The position numbers and the translations under genes were made by a program. Positions 1 to 7,925 of a stretch of DNA of 64,000 nucleotides are shown in pieces. The notes under the pieces were generated by a model. That model saw only the letters and a program-made list of their open reading frames with translations, did no database searches and was not told where the DNA came from. Each line of letters starts with the position of its first letter. Within the stretch, counting starts at the first letter, position 1. The stretch is from Cellulomonas sp. URHD0024 (GTDB lineage: Bacteria > Actinomycetota > Actinomycetes > Actinomycetales > Cellulomonadaceae). The stretch is taken from positions 118,972 to 182,971 of the forward strand of contig NZ_AUEW01000011.1 in NCBI RefSeq assembly GCF_000426185.1. Direction: 5' to 3'.

Positions 1-245
1 TTGACCTGGACCAGCGACGGGTTGGTGGCCGCCGAGCCGTCGGGAAAGACCACCGTCGGGACGGTCTGGTTCCCGCCGTTGAGCGACTCGACGAGCGCGG
101 CCGCATCGGGGTGGTCCTCGATGTCGATCTCCGTGTAGCCGATGCCCGCGGAGTCGAGCTGGGTCTTCAGCCGACGGCAGTAGCCGCACCAGGTCGTGGA
201 GTACATGGTGACGGTGCCGGTCGCGGGCAGGGTCTGCGTGGTCAT
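1..245 (-). CDS. mrx1: mycoredoxin / glutaredoxin-like protein (C-terminus cut by window edge)
   Basis: Thioredoxin-fold oxidoreductase that in actinobacteria reduces mycothiol mixed disulfides in the cytoplasm. The reverse strand reads from an ATG at 245 with an early redox motif WCGYC (Cys20 and Cys23). A QTVPTVVFPDG segment, the cis-proline/substrate loop of glutaredoxins, lies near residue 60. The frame stays open to base 1, so a few C-terminal residues are missing. It is divergent from the uvrD2-like helicase, the same pairing seen in mycobacteria (Rv3198A beside uvrD2), which supports mycoredoxin over a generic glutaredoxin. Confidence 0.87.
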   Translation of the reverse strand, partial: MTTQTLPATGTVTMYSTTWCGYCRRLKTQLDSAGIGYTEIDIEDHPDAAALVESLNGGNQTVPTVVFPDGSAATNPSLVQV

Positions 246-405
246 CGGTCCTCAGGCTGGTCGGTGGTCGGTGCTGCAGGCAACAACACGCGGGAGCAGG
301 GTTCGATTCCGCGGCTCCTGGACTGATCGGCACGACGAGGCAGCCGGTCAAGTCTTCTCCACAGGCCGTGCCGCGCTGTCGGTGCGGGCTGCGAGACTGG
401 GCGCG

Positions 406-2373
406 ATGTCCTCCGAACCCCTCCTCGACGCGCTCGACCCCGAGCAACGCGTGGTCGCGACGACGCTGCGTGGCCCTGTCCGTGTGCTGGCAGGGGCCGG
501 GACGGGCAAGACGCGGGCGATCACCCACCGGATCGCCTACGGCATCCAGGTGGGTGCGTACCGTCCCGGCAACGTGCTCGCGGTGACGTTCACGGCCCGC
601 GCCGCGGGCGAGATGCGCACGAGACTGCGGCTGCTCGGCGCCTCGGGCGTGCAGGCGCGGACGTTCCACGCGGCCGCGCTGCGCCAGCTCGGCTTCTTCT
701 GGCCCAAGGTGGTCGGAGGCGCGCCGCCGCGGATCCTCGAGAAGAAGCTGCAGGTCGTCGCGCACGCCGCACAGCTGGTCGGCGTCGAGACGGACCGGGA
801 GAGCGTCCGCGACCTGGCCTCGGAGATCGAGTGGGCCAAGGTCTCGCTCGTCACGGCGGACGACTACGCGAAGGCGGCGGCCGCGACCGACCGCCCGGCA
901 CCGGGCGGTATCGACCCGCAGTCGGTCGCCCGTCTGATGGCGGCGTACGAGACGGCGAAGGACCAGCAGGGCGTCATCGACTTCGAGGACGTGCTGCTCC
1001 TGCTCGCCGCGATGCTGGGCGAGCGACGCGACGTGGCCGACTCGGTGCGCGAGCAGTACAAGTACTTCGTCGTCGACGAGTACCAGGACGTCAGCCCGCT
1101 GCAGCAGTACCTGCTCGACCAGTGGTTGGGCGGTCGCGACGAGCTGTGCGTGGTCGGTGACCCGAGCCAGACGATCTACTCGTTCGCCGGCGCCACGGCG
1201 CACCACCTCACAGCGTTCACGGCGTCCTACCCCCGGGCCACCACGATCGAGCTGGTCCGTGACTACCGCTCGACGCCTCAGGTCGTGGGCCTGGCCAACC
1301 ACCTCATGCGCAGAGCCGACGGTCCGGCAGCGCTCGCTCTGCGTGCGCAACGGCCCGACGGCCCGGACGTCTCGTTCGTCTCCTACGCCGACGACGACGC
1401 GGAGGCGGCCGGCGTGACAGCGCGGATCGCCGCCCTGATCCGTGGGGGGGTGCCTGCCGCGGAGATCGCCGTCCTGTTCCGGACGAACGTGCAGTCGGAG
1501 GCCTTCGAGGCTGCGCTCGCGGACCGCGGCATCGGCTACCAGGTGCGCGGCAACGCCCGGTTCTTCGACCGCGCCGACGTGCGCAAGGCGCTGGTCCTGC
1601 TGCGCGGTGGCGCCCGGAGCGCGGACTCCGAGGTACCCATGCAGGAGTCCGTGCGGGACATCCTGCGCTCGGCAGGCTGGACGGAGAAGGCTCCGGAAGG
1701 CCGCGGCGCGAGCCGCGAGCGCTGGGACGCGCTCCAGGCGCTGGTGTCGCTCGCGGACGCGATCGCAGCAGCACCGCCGACGAGCGCCCCGCCGACGGTG
1801 TCGGACCTGGTCACCGAGCTCGACGAACGCGCCGCGGCGCAGCACGCTCCGGCGGTCGACGGGGTCACCCTCGCGTCGCTGCACGCTGCGAAGGGCCTCG
1901 AGTGGGAAGCCGTCTTCCTCGTCGGCCTCTCCGACGGCCTGCTGCCCACGGTGCAGGCGCAGACCGACGCCGCGATCGCCGAGGAGCGCAGGCTGCTCTA
2001 CGTCGGCATCACCCGCGCGCGTGAGCACCTCGAGCTGTCCTACTCGCGCGCCCGTCATCCGAGGTCGCGCGCGTCACGCAACGTGTCGCGCTTCCTCGCC
2101 GACCTCTGGCCCGGCGAACGCCGGTCGGCCACGGTGCGCGCAGCGGCACCGGACGCGCAGATCGTCGAGTCGCTGACCCGGTGGCGCGACGCCCGCGCGG
2201 CGGAGCTGCGCCGGCAACCCGGCTCGGTGCTGACGACGGCGACCATCCGCGCGATCGCCGAGCGTCGCCCGACGACGCTGGAGGAGCTCGGTCAGGTGCG
2301 CGGCGTCGGCCCGACGATGCTGGCGGACGTCGGCGAACAGGTCCTCGAAGCGGCCCGGGCGGCAGTGCGTTGA
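406..2373 (+). CDS. uvrD2: UvrD2-like superfamily 1 DNA helicase with HRDC domain
   Basis: ATP-dependent 3'-5' DNA helicase of the UvrD/PcrA family. Visible motifs are Walker A GAGTGKT (residues 30-36), Walker B DEYQD (about 224-228), GDPSQTIYSF (motif III, about 250) and YVGITRARE (motif VI). The last 60 residues, with QVRGVGPTML, look like an HRDC domain, as in mycobacterial UvrD2. The frame is open from 196, but homology begins at the ATG at 406. At 656 residues it is a little shorter than the mycobacterial protein (about 700). I find no cysteines in the linker before HRDC, where mycobacterial UvrD2 has a tetracysteine motif. whiB7 lies downstream. Confidence 0.92.
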   Translation: MSSEPLLDALDPEQRVVATTLRGPVRVLAGAGTGKTRAITHRIAYGIQVGAYRPGNVLAVTFTARAAGEMRTRLRLLGASGVQARTFHAAALRQLGFFWPKVVGGAPPRILEKKLQVVAHAAQLVGVETDRESVRDLASEIEWAKVSLVTADDYAKAAAATDRPAPGGIDPQSVARLMAAYETAKDQQGVIDFEDVLLLLAAMLGERRDVADSVREQYKYFVVDEYQDVSPLQQYLLDQWLGGRDELCVVGDPSQTIYSFAGATAHHLTAFTASYPRATTIELVRDYRSTPQVVGLANHLMRRADGPAALALRAQRPDGPDVSFVSYADDDAEAAGVTARIAALIRGGVPAAEIAVLFRTNVQSEAFEAALADRGIGYQVRGNARFFDRADVRKALVLLRGGARSADSEVPMQESVRDILRSAGWTEKAPEGRGASRERWDALQALVSLADAIAAAPPTSAPPTVSDLVTELDERAAAQHAPAVDGVTLASLHAAKGLEWEAVFLVGLSDGLLPTVQAQTDAAIAEERRLLYVGITRAREHLELSYSRARHPRSRASRNVSRFLADLWPGERRSATVRAAAPDAQIVESLTRWRDARAAELRRQPGSVLTTATIRAIAERRPTTLEELGQVRGVGPTMLADVGEQVLEAARAAVR

Positions 2374-2422
2374 GCCGAATGGCCGATGGCAGAAACTCGT
2401 CGAAGAATTCTCGTTAAATCGG

Positions 2423-2452
2423 TTGTCCGCCCTTGGAAGGCCGTCCTAGGGT
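2423..2452 (+). promoter_or_regulatory. predicted WhiB7-type autoregulated promoter
   Basis: A -35 element TTGTCC (2423-2428) and a -10 element TAGGGT (2447-2452) are separated by 18 bp. The A/T-rich patch TTAAAT ends three bases before the -35 in otherwise G+C-rich DNA. WhiB7 with SigA is known to use such an A/T patch just upstream of -35, so autoregulation is the natural inference. The leader to the whiB7 start is about 400 nt. Confidence 0.7.
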
Positions 2453-2519
2453 GACGATGTCCCTGTTGATGGACCGCGCGGAGACGCGTGGGTCCGAGGT
2501 GAAGGAGGTGGGTGCCCTG

Positions 2520-2714
2520 ATGAACATCACGAAGATCGAGACGACGAACGCCGTGTGCGCGTTCCTTCCGCGATCCCTTGCGCCCATCGCCTTCGGCGAC
2601 CAGGGGAGCGCTCTGCCTACCGGCGGCGCTGCCCGTGAACTGACCGGCCGTCACGTGTCGAAGCGGACGTGGACCGATCGTCGTACGTACATCAGCCGGA
2701 CTTCCATGATCTAG
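2520..2714 (+). CDS. whiB7 leader-peptide upstream ORF (64 aa)
   Basis: Short ORF in the whiB7 leader, starting MNITKIETTNAVC and ending ISRTSMI. A strong AAGGAGG (2502-2508) precedes the ATG by 11 nt. Its TAG stop (2712-2714) overlaps the first base of a small hairpin (2714-2729) that sits directly before the terminator stem. Leader ORFs in front of whiB7/wblC sense ribosome stalling by translation-targeting antibiotics, and this layout fits that role. The peptide sequence may matter less than ribosome position. The start is inferred from the Shine-Dalgarno sequence; the frame is open from 2433. Confidence 0.65.
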   Translation: MNITKIETTNAVCAFLPRSLAPIAFGDQGSALPTGGAARELTGRHVSKRTWTDRRTYISRTSMI

Positions 2715-2732
2715 GCCCTGAAGAGGGCCATA

Positions 2733-2766
2733 GGCCGCGGAGTCCGAACTCGGATCCGCGGCCTTT
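2733..2766 (+). terminator. attenuator (intrinsic terminator) in the whiB7 leader
   Basis: Perfect 9-bp stem GGCCGCGGA (2733-2741) with TCCGCGGCC (2755-2763), extended inward by CCG/CGG and followed by TTTGTCGTTT. It lies 19 nt after the upstream ORF stop and 90 nt before whiB7. A smaller hairpin GGCCCT/AGGGCC (2714-2729) abuts it and could be the alternative fold controlled by ribosomes at the uORF stop. Confidence 0.8.
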
Positions 2767-2855
2767 GTCGTTTCTCCCGATGAATCGGGTGAGCACGAGG
2801 CGGTCGGTCCGGCACCGACGCACAAGCTCACCAGCAAGGACATCAGGAGGACATC

Positions 2856-3203
2856 GTGCGGCTCACGACGCTGCTCGACACGGTGAACCAGGGCGGATCC
2901 GGTCCTTGGCCCCTCACCGACAGCACGACCGACGACCAGCAGCAGTTCGACCGGCTGGTCGCCGACTTCATCCCGTGCCGGTCGCACGACCCGGAGCTCT
3001 GGTTCGCCGAGCGGACCGCCCAGGTCGAGCAGGCCAAGGCTCTCTGCCGGGAGTGCCCGCTGATCGAGGGTTGCCTGGCCGGTGCTCTCGAGCGGGCCGA
3101 ACCCTGGGGCGTCTGGGGCGGCGAGGTGTTCATCGGCGGTGTGGTGGTCGCGACCAAGCGTGGTCGTGGACGCCCCCGGAAGGACGCGGCACCCGCAGCC
3201 TGA
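2856..3203 (+). CDS. whiB7: WhiB7 (WblC) iron-sulfur transcription factor
   Basis: Redox-sensitive [4Fe-4S] regulator that binds SigA and activates intrinsic antibiotic-resistance genes. Four cluster ligands are visible: Cys41, Cys64, Cys67 and Cys73. They are followed by AEPWGVWGGE (the WhiB G-motif) and a C-terminal AT-hook RGRGRPRKDA, the feature that separates WhiB7 from other WhiB proteins. The GTG start at 2856 has AGGAGG seven bases upstream. At 115 residues it is slightly longer than the mycobacterial protein (92), mainly at the N-terminus. It is controlled by the promoter, upstream ORF and attenuator in its long leader. Confidence 0.95.
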   Translation: MRLTTLLDTVNQGGSGPWPLTDSTTDDQQQFDRLVADFIPCRSHDPELWFAERTAQVEQAKALCRECPLIEGCLAGALERAEPWGVWGGEVFIGGVVVATKRGRGRPRKDAAPAA

Positions 3204-3205
3204 CG

Positions 3206-4150
3206 CTACGGGGCGGCCGGGAGGGCGGTGCACCCGCAGTCAGGGTGCACCGCCCACGTGCGTTGTCGGGGGATCGCGTCCGGTGCGGCGACCTCGAGCA
3301 CGGACCCTGGCGGCCACCCGACGGCGCCGTCGAGGTGTCCGAGGACGGCTGCGGTGCCCAGCCCGGAGGCGACGACCGCCGTGACCGCGGGCTCGTCCGC
3401 GGTGGCGCCGCCGCGGAGCTGGTCGAGCAGGGTCGGCCACCCGGGGTCGGCGGCGGTGCGGTGCAGGTCCAGGCAGCGCAGGCAGGGCCCCTGCCCCGGC
3501 ACGACGAGCGGGCCGACGACAGTGTCGGCCTCCCGCACCACGACCGACAGGTGGGGGGTCCCGACGGAGACCAGCACGGGTGCGCGGTGGGGGTCGGCGA
3601 CATCGGTCTCGACGAGGACGACGACGTCCGGCGAGCGCACGGCATCCGTCGACACCTGCGGTGCGACGTCGCGCAGCAGTCGGGCCGCGACGGCGGCACG
3701 CGCCGACCCGATGTCGGTCCAGCGGTACCCGGTCGGTCCGACGTCGACGGGTCGGACCGGGTGCTCGTCGTCCAGCAGAACCGTACCGACGCCTGCCGCT
3801 GCGAGGCCCACGGCGATCCCGAGGCCCGTCGGACCGAGGCCGAGGACGGCGACGACCCGCTGGGTGCGCGCATCGACCACGACGTCCCCGTCCGCGCTCG
3901 GCCGGAGCAGCGACCAGATCCGTGCGTCGACGGCCGCTGGGCAGCCCGGGACCGGCACCTCCGCGTCCTGCGTCAGGTGAGCCTGCGTCAGAAGGTCGGT
4001 CAGAGGAGGGTCGACCGCACTCAGGTCGGGGAGCAGGTCAGCCTGCGACGGCGTCAGGTCGGTGAGTCGCACCGCCCAGCGCGGGTCCGTGCCCACCTGC
4101 ACCTCCGTCGCGGTCCGGCGCAGCACCCGGAGCCCTCCACGCAGTCGCAT
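3206..4150 (-). CDS. ThiF/E1-like nucleotide-binding protein
   Basis: 314-residue protein with a Rossmann-type segment VLGLGPTGLG near residue 112, as in ThiF/MoeB/HesA E1-like enzymes. A CLRC pair (about residue 220) and a terminal HPDCGC could bind zinc. The first 100 residues resemble the leader-binding region seen in ThiF-like proteins of TOMM peptide-modification systems, but no precursor or cyclodehydratase gene is nearby. It converges on whiB7 with only 2 bp between the stops. Proteins of this type are recurrent neighbours of whiB7/uvrD2 in actinobacteria. Substrate unknown; adenylation activity is inferred from family only. Confidence 0.65.
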   Translation of the reverse strand: MRLRGGLRVLRRTATEVQVGTDPRWAVRLTDLTPSQADLLPDLSAVDPPLTDLLTQAHLTQDAEVPVPGCPAAVDARIWSLLRPSADGDVVVDARTQRVVAVLGLGPTGLGIAVGLAAAGVGTVLLDDEHPVRPVDVGPTGYRWTDIGSARAAVAARLLRDVAPQVSTDAVRSPDVVVLVETDVADPHRAPVLVSVGTPHLSVVVREADTVVGPLVVPGQGPCLRCLDLHRTAADPGWPTLLDQLRGGATADEPAVTAVVASGLGTAAVLGHLDGAVGWPPGSVLEVAAPDAIPRQRTWAVHPDCGCTALPAAP

Positions 4151-4298
4151 CCGGGGACTCTCGCACGACGGTGGTGCGGGCGGCGGCCGTCATCCACAGT
4201 CCGCCAGTCAGGGCATCGACCGCCCCGGGCATGCCGAAGGGCACCGTCCGTCCGGACGATGCCCCGTGGCTCGGTGCTCGGGTGAGTTCTCGGCCGGG

Positions 4299-4457
4299 TC
4301 AGGCCTTGCCGAGGATCCGGTTCAGCTTCGTGCCGCAGACCGGACAGACGGCCTTGGCCATGCGCCGACCCGATTCCGAGATGACGACGTCGCCCTCGGC
4401 CTCGCGCTTCTCCTTGCACTTCACGCAGTAGAACTCGCCTGCATACGTCTCAGCCAT
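4299..4457 (-). CDS. small DUF5679-type zinc-ribbon protein (52 aa)
   Basis: Tiny protein with two CxxC knuckles (YCVKCKEK near residue 11 and AVCPVCGTKLN near residue 38), expected to bind one zinc. It matches the small actinobacterial DUF5679 family, whose function is unknown. The ATG at 4457 has GGAGG a few bases upstream. It is divergent from the metal-dependent hydrolase at 4644. Confidence 0.8.
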   Translation of the reverse strand: MAETYAGEFYCVKCKEKREAEGDVVISESGRRMAKAVCPVCGTKLNRILGKA

Positions 4458-4643
4458 GGTGGCCTCCCTCGGTGTCGTGCACCGGGCCGGGGATCCGCCG
4501 GCCGGCGGCCGGGCGTGGTGAAGCACCGACGCCCGCGCGACGATCACAGTAGTGCGCGGATTCCCTGGGATCGGCGAGATCTCGCGGGACGCGCCGTGCG
4601 CGTACGGGGGAACAGTGTCGGACCAGCGCGCTAGCGTTTGCGT

Positions 4644-5282
4644 GTGCCGTCCACGCAGGACCTGTCGCAGGTCGAGATCCGCCGGTCGCGCAAACGCGTG
4701 CGCACGGTCTCGGCCTGGCGCGAGGGCGAGCGCACGATCGTTGCCGTTCCCGCACGGTTCACCCGGGCTCAGGAGAACGAGTGGGTCGAGCGGATGCTCG
4801 CTCGCCTGGAGGCGCAGGAGCGTCGTCGCAAGCCGTCGGACGTCGAGCTCGCCGCGCGGGCGCAGGACCTCTCGACGCGGTACCTCGGAGGCCGAGCCAC
4901 CCCCACGACCGTCCGCTGGGCCACCAACCAGGGCCGTCGCTGGGGTTCCTGCACGCCGTCGGACGGCACGATCCGGATCTCCGACCGCGTCCGTGGGATG
5001 CCACGGTGGGTGCTCGACTACGTCGTCCTTCACGAGCTGACCCACCTGCTGCACGCCGGCCACGGTCCGGAGTTCTGGGCGGAGCTCGAGTCGTACCCGC
5101 GCACGGCACGGGCCAGGGGATTCCTCGAGGGCTACGCGTACGGCGCGGACCGGCCCGAGGGGCGGCCCGGGGGCGAGGGGCTCGACGATCTCACAGGCGA
5201 GGGACCGCAGGCCGCTTCGGCTGATCGCACCGACGACCGGGTGGACGACGAGTTCAGCGAGACCCTGTTCGGCGACGGGTAG
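4644..5282 (+). CDS. YgjP/M48-type metal-dependent hydrolase
   Basis: Predicted zinc metallopeptidase-like protein of the YgjP (DUF45) group. It contains RWGSC, typical of the family, and the zinc motif HELTH (residues 130-134) followed by HAGHGPEFW, which supplies the third ligand. A 45-residue acidic, low-complexity tail follows the domain. The GTG at 4644 is preferred; an in-frame TTG lies two codons earlier. Cytoplasmic, substrate unknown. Confidence 0.82.
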   Translation: MPSTQDLSQVEIRRSRKRVRTVSAWREGERTIVAVPARFTRAQENEWVERMLARLEAQERRRKPSDVELAARAQDLSTRYLGGRATPTTVRWATNQGRRWGSCTPSDGTIRISDRVRGMPRWVLDYVVLHELTHLLHAGHGPEFWAELESYPRTARARGFLEGYAYGADRPEGRPGGEGLDDLTGEGPQAASADRTDDRVDDEFSETLFGDG

Positions 5283-5321
5283 CGACCTCGCCGGCGGACC
5301 TGCGACGAGTCGCCGGCAGGT

Positions 5322-6707
5322 TCAGCGCTGGTCGTCCGGATCTTCGCCCAGGATCTCGGCGAGCGCACGGTCGACCTCGGCTGCGTCGTCGACCGCGGTG
5401 GCGCGGCGGCTGGCATAGCCCGACGGGTCGTCGAGGTCCTCGGTGCCGGGCAGGAGATCGGGGTGGTCCCAGACGGCGTCGCGTGCGGCCGGACCGTTGT
5501 CGCGGGCGATCTGCGCCCAGAGCGCGGCCGCGTCACGCAGCCGGCGCGGTCGAAGCTCGAGTCCCACGAGGTTGGCGAACGTCTGCTCGGCCGGACCACC
5601 GGCGGCGCGGCGGCGGCGGATCATCTCGCGCAGAGCCATCGTGTGCGGCAGGTGGGGGAGCGACGCGTTGGACGCCACCTCGTCGACCCAGCCCTCGACG
5701 AGGGCCAGCGCGGTCTCCAGGCGTTCGAGAGCAGCGACCTGCTCGGGTGTCGTGTGCGGTGCGAAGACCCCACCGGACAGTGCCTGCTGCAGGGCCGCTG
5801 TGTCCGTCGGGTCGATGCTGGAGACGGCCTCCTCGAGCTGGTCGACGTCGATCGTGATGCCGCGGGCGTAGGCCTCGACCGTCGCCAGGAGGTGCGAGCG
5901 CAGCCATGGCACGTGCGTGAACAGTCGCGTGGCGGCGGCTTCTCGGACGGCGAGGAAGAGGCGTACCTCGTCGGCGGGGGCGTCGAGACCCTCGGCGAAC
6001 GCGTCGACGTTCGCCGCGACGAGCGCCGGTGCGGGTCGGTCGAGGAGCGGGAGGCCGATGTCGGTGGTGCCGAAGACGCCGTGCGCGAGCGTGCCGGCGG
6101 CCTGTCCGACCTGCATGCCGAACACCGCAGACCCGAGCTGCCGCAGCAGCTGCGCGGGATCCAGTCCGGGTACCTCGTCCTGGACGTCCAGCCCGAGCGG
6201 CAGCGAGCCGCCGAGCGCGTTGACCAGGGCGGTGGACAGCGAGGATGCGACCGGTTCCGTCAGGGTCCGCCAGGTGGGCAGGGTGGCCTCGACCCACTCG
6301 GCACGGCTCCAGGCGTGCGGGGCCCCGGTCGAGGGTGGGAGGTCGGTGGCGGCATCGAGCCACAGCTCCGCGACCGTGAGGGCATCGAGCACCTGCTTGG
6401 CCTGCTGGGCGGTGAGCGAGGGGTCACCGCCGGAGGCCGCCTGCTGACGGGCCAGGTCGTGCGCCATCTGCCAGTTGACGGGCTCGTCGCCCGAGGCGGA
6501 CAGCAGCGCCTGGACCTGCGCGACGACCTGCTGGAGCGCGGCCGGGTCGTCGGGCAGTCCGGAGGCCGCGGCCATCGCCGCTGGGTCGAAGCCCTGCTCC
6601 TGCAGCTCGCGGATCGCCTCGTCGGCGCCGTCGCCGAGCATCGCTCGCATCATCTGCTCCCAGGCGGGGACACCCTCACCTGGCACGGCCGAGTTGTCGG
6701 GGCTCAC
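5322..6707 (-). CDS. zinc-dependent metalloprotease-family (DUF2342/Zincin_2) protein, active-site motif not seen
   Basis: 461-residue protein of the family usually annotated as zinc-dependent metalloprotease, syntenic with Rv3195. The GTG at 6707 has AGGAGG upstream. A Gln/Ala-rich N-terminus is followed by helical segments and the conserved REAAATRLFTHVPWLR stretch where zincins would carry HExxH. No HExxH is present anywhere, so catalysis is doubtful despite the family name. The C-terminus is acidic. It is divergent from the epimerase-like gene at 6815. Confidence 0.8.
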   Translation of the reverse strand: MSPDNSAVPGEGVPAWEQMMRAMLGDGADEAIRELQEQGFDPAAMAAASGLPDDPAALQQVVAQVQALLSASGDEPVNWQMAHDLARQQAASGGDPSLTAQQAKQVLDALTVAELWLDAATDLPPSTGAPHAWSRAEWVEATLPTWRTLTEPVASSLSTALVNALGGSLPLGLDVQDEVPGLDPAQLLRQLGSAVFGMQVGQAAGTLAHGVFGTTDIGLPLLDRPAPALVAANVDAFAEGLDAPADEVRLFLAVREAAATRLFTHVPWLRSHLLATVEAYARGITIDVDQLEEAVSSIDPTDTAALQQALSGGVFAPHTTPEQVAALERLETALALVEGWVDEVASNASLPHLPHTMALREMIRRRRAAGGPAEQTFANLVGLELRPRRLRDAAALWAQIARDNGPAARDAVWDHPDLLPGTEDLDDPSGYASRRATAVDDAAEVDRALAEILGEDPDDQR

Positions 6708-6814
6708 GATGTCCTCCTGGAACGACGGCGTGGAACGACTGCGGGAAACGCCGACCTGCGACGATGGGGCGGCTGCGAACCACGGTAACCACGCAGCGGG
6801 GAGAACGGGGCACG

Positions 6815-7897
6815 GTGGGGGAGCAGGTTCGCTCAGGGCGCAGCCCTCGGCGCGGTGACGATCCGTCGGCGGCGGAACCGACCGATGTGGTGGTCGTGGT
6901 GGGGCGCGGACCGGTCGCCAGGGCGCTCGCCGCCGCATGGTCGGACGGCTCCGGGGGCGAGGTGCGCACGGTCGACGAGCTGCCGCCGCAGGGTGCCCAG
7001 GACGTGCTCGCCGGTGCGGATGTCGTGGTGCTCGTGGGGCACACCGGGGACATGGTGCCGACGGGGACCCGCGGTGCGCGCGAGCGCCAGAAGGCGATCG
7101 TCGCGCACACCCAGCGGACCCTGTCCGCGGCGCGGGCGGTCGGTGCCCGGCAGCTCGTCGCGATCTCGTCGGCGACCGTGCACGGCGCCTGGCCCGACCG
7201 TCCGCGGATCCTCGACGGGGACGCCGTCGCCGCGTTCGACGAGGCCTCTCGGGGCGGGCTCGTCGGGGACCTGCTCGCGATGGAGGCGGTCCTCGAGCGT
7301 GGTGCGCGGCGGTCGAGGCCCGGGATCACGATCCTGCGCCCGGCCGCGCTGGCAGGCGGAGGAGTCGACACGTTCGTCTCCCGGCACTTCGAGGCGCCGA
7401 GGTTGCTGACAGTCCGGGGTGCGGCCCGACAGTGGCAGTTCGTCCACGTCGAGGACCTCGCGGCCGCCGCGCGGTTCGCCGTGCAGCACCGGCTGCTCGG
7501 TCCGCTGACGGTCGGCGCGACGGACGTGCTGGGGCCCGAGCAGGTGGAGCGGGCCGCCGGGATGCGACGGATCGAGCTCGCGGCGACGACCGCGTTCGGG
7601 ACGGCGGAGCGCCTGCACAAGGTCGGTGTCCTGCCCTCGCCGGCGGCGGAGCTGGCCTTCGTCGTCTATCCCTGGACCGTGGCCTCGGACGGACTGCTCG
7701 CCGCCGGCTGGACGCCACGGTGGTCGAGCGCGCAGTGCCTCGACGCGCTGCTCGAGGGAGTGCAGGGTCGGCTGGCTGTCGCCGGTCGTCGGCTCGGCAG
7801 CCGGGACGCCGCGGCGATCGGTGCCGCGGGAGCGGCGGTCGCGTTCGTCGGCACCGCGGCCGTGTGGCGACAGGCGCGCGCGCGGCGAGGGCGCTGA
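6815..7897 (+). CDS. NAD(P)-dependent epimerase/SDR-like protein
   Basis: Extended SDR-type protein: a Rossmann start VVVVVGRGPVARALA, ISSATVHGAW where SDRs carry the catalytic Ser, and ILRPAALAGGG in the substrate region. A canonical YxxxK is not obvious, so enzymatic activity is uncertain. The C-terminus ends in a hydrophobic Ala/Val stretch and a basic tail, suggesting membrane association. I chose the GTG at 6815 because GGGGAG precedes it; an ATG at 6764 in frame lacks a ribosome site. Substrate unknown. Confidence 0.72.
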   Translation: MGEQVRSGRSPRRGDDPSAAEPTDVVVVVGRGPVARALAAAWSDGSGGEVRTVDELPPQGAQDVLAGADVVVLVGHTGDMVPTGTRGARERQKAIVAHTQRTLSAARAVGARQLVAISSATVHGAWPDRPRILDGDAVAAFDEASRGGLVGDLLAMEAVLERGARRSRPGITILRPAALAGGGVDTFVSRHFEAPRLLTVRGAARQWQFVHVEDLAAAARFAVQHRLLGPLTVGATDVLGPEQVERAAGMRRIELAATTAFGTAERLHKVGVLPSPAAELAFVVYPWTVASDGLLAAGWTPRWSSAQCLDALLEGVQGRLAVAGRRLGSRDAAAIGAAGAAVAFVGTAAVWRQARARRGR

Positions 7898-7925
7898 GCC
7901 ACATCCCGTGAGGGATGATCAGCAG

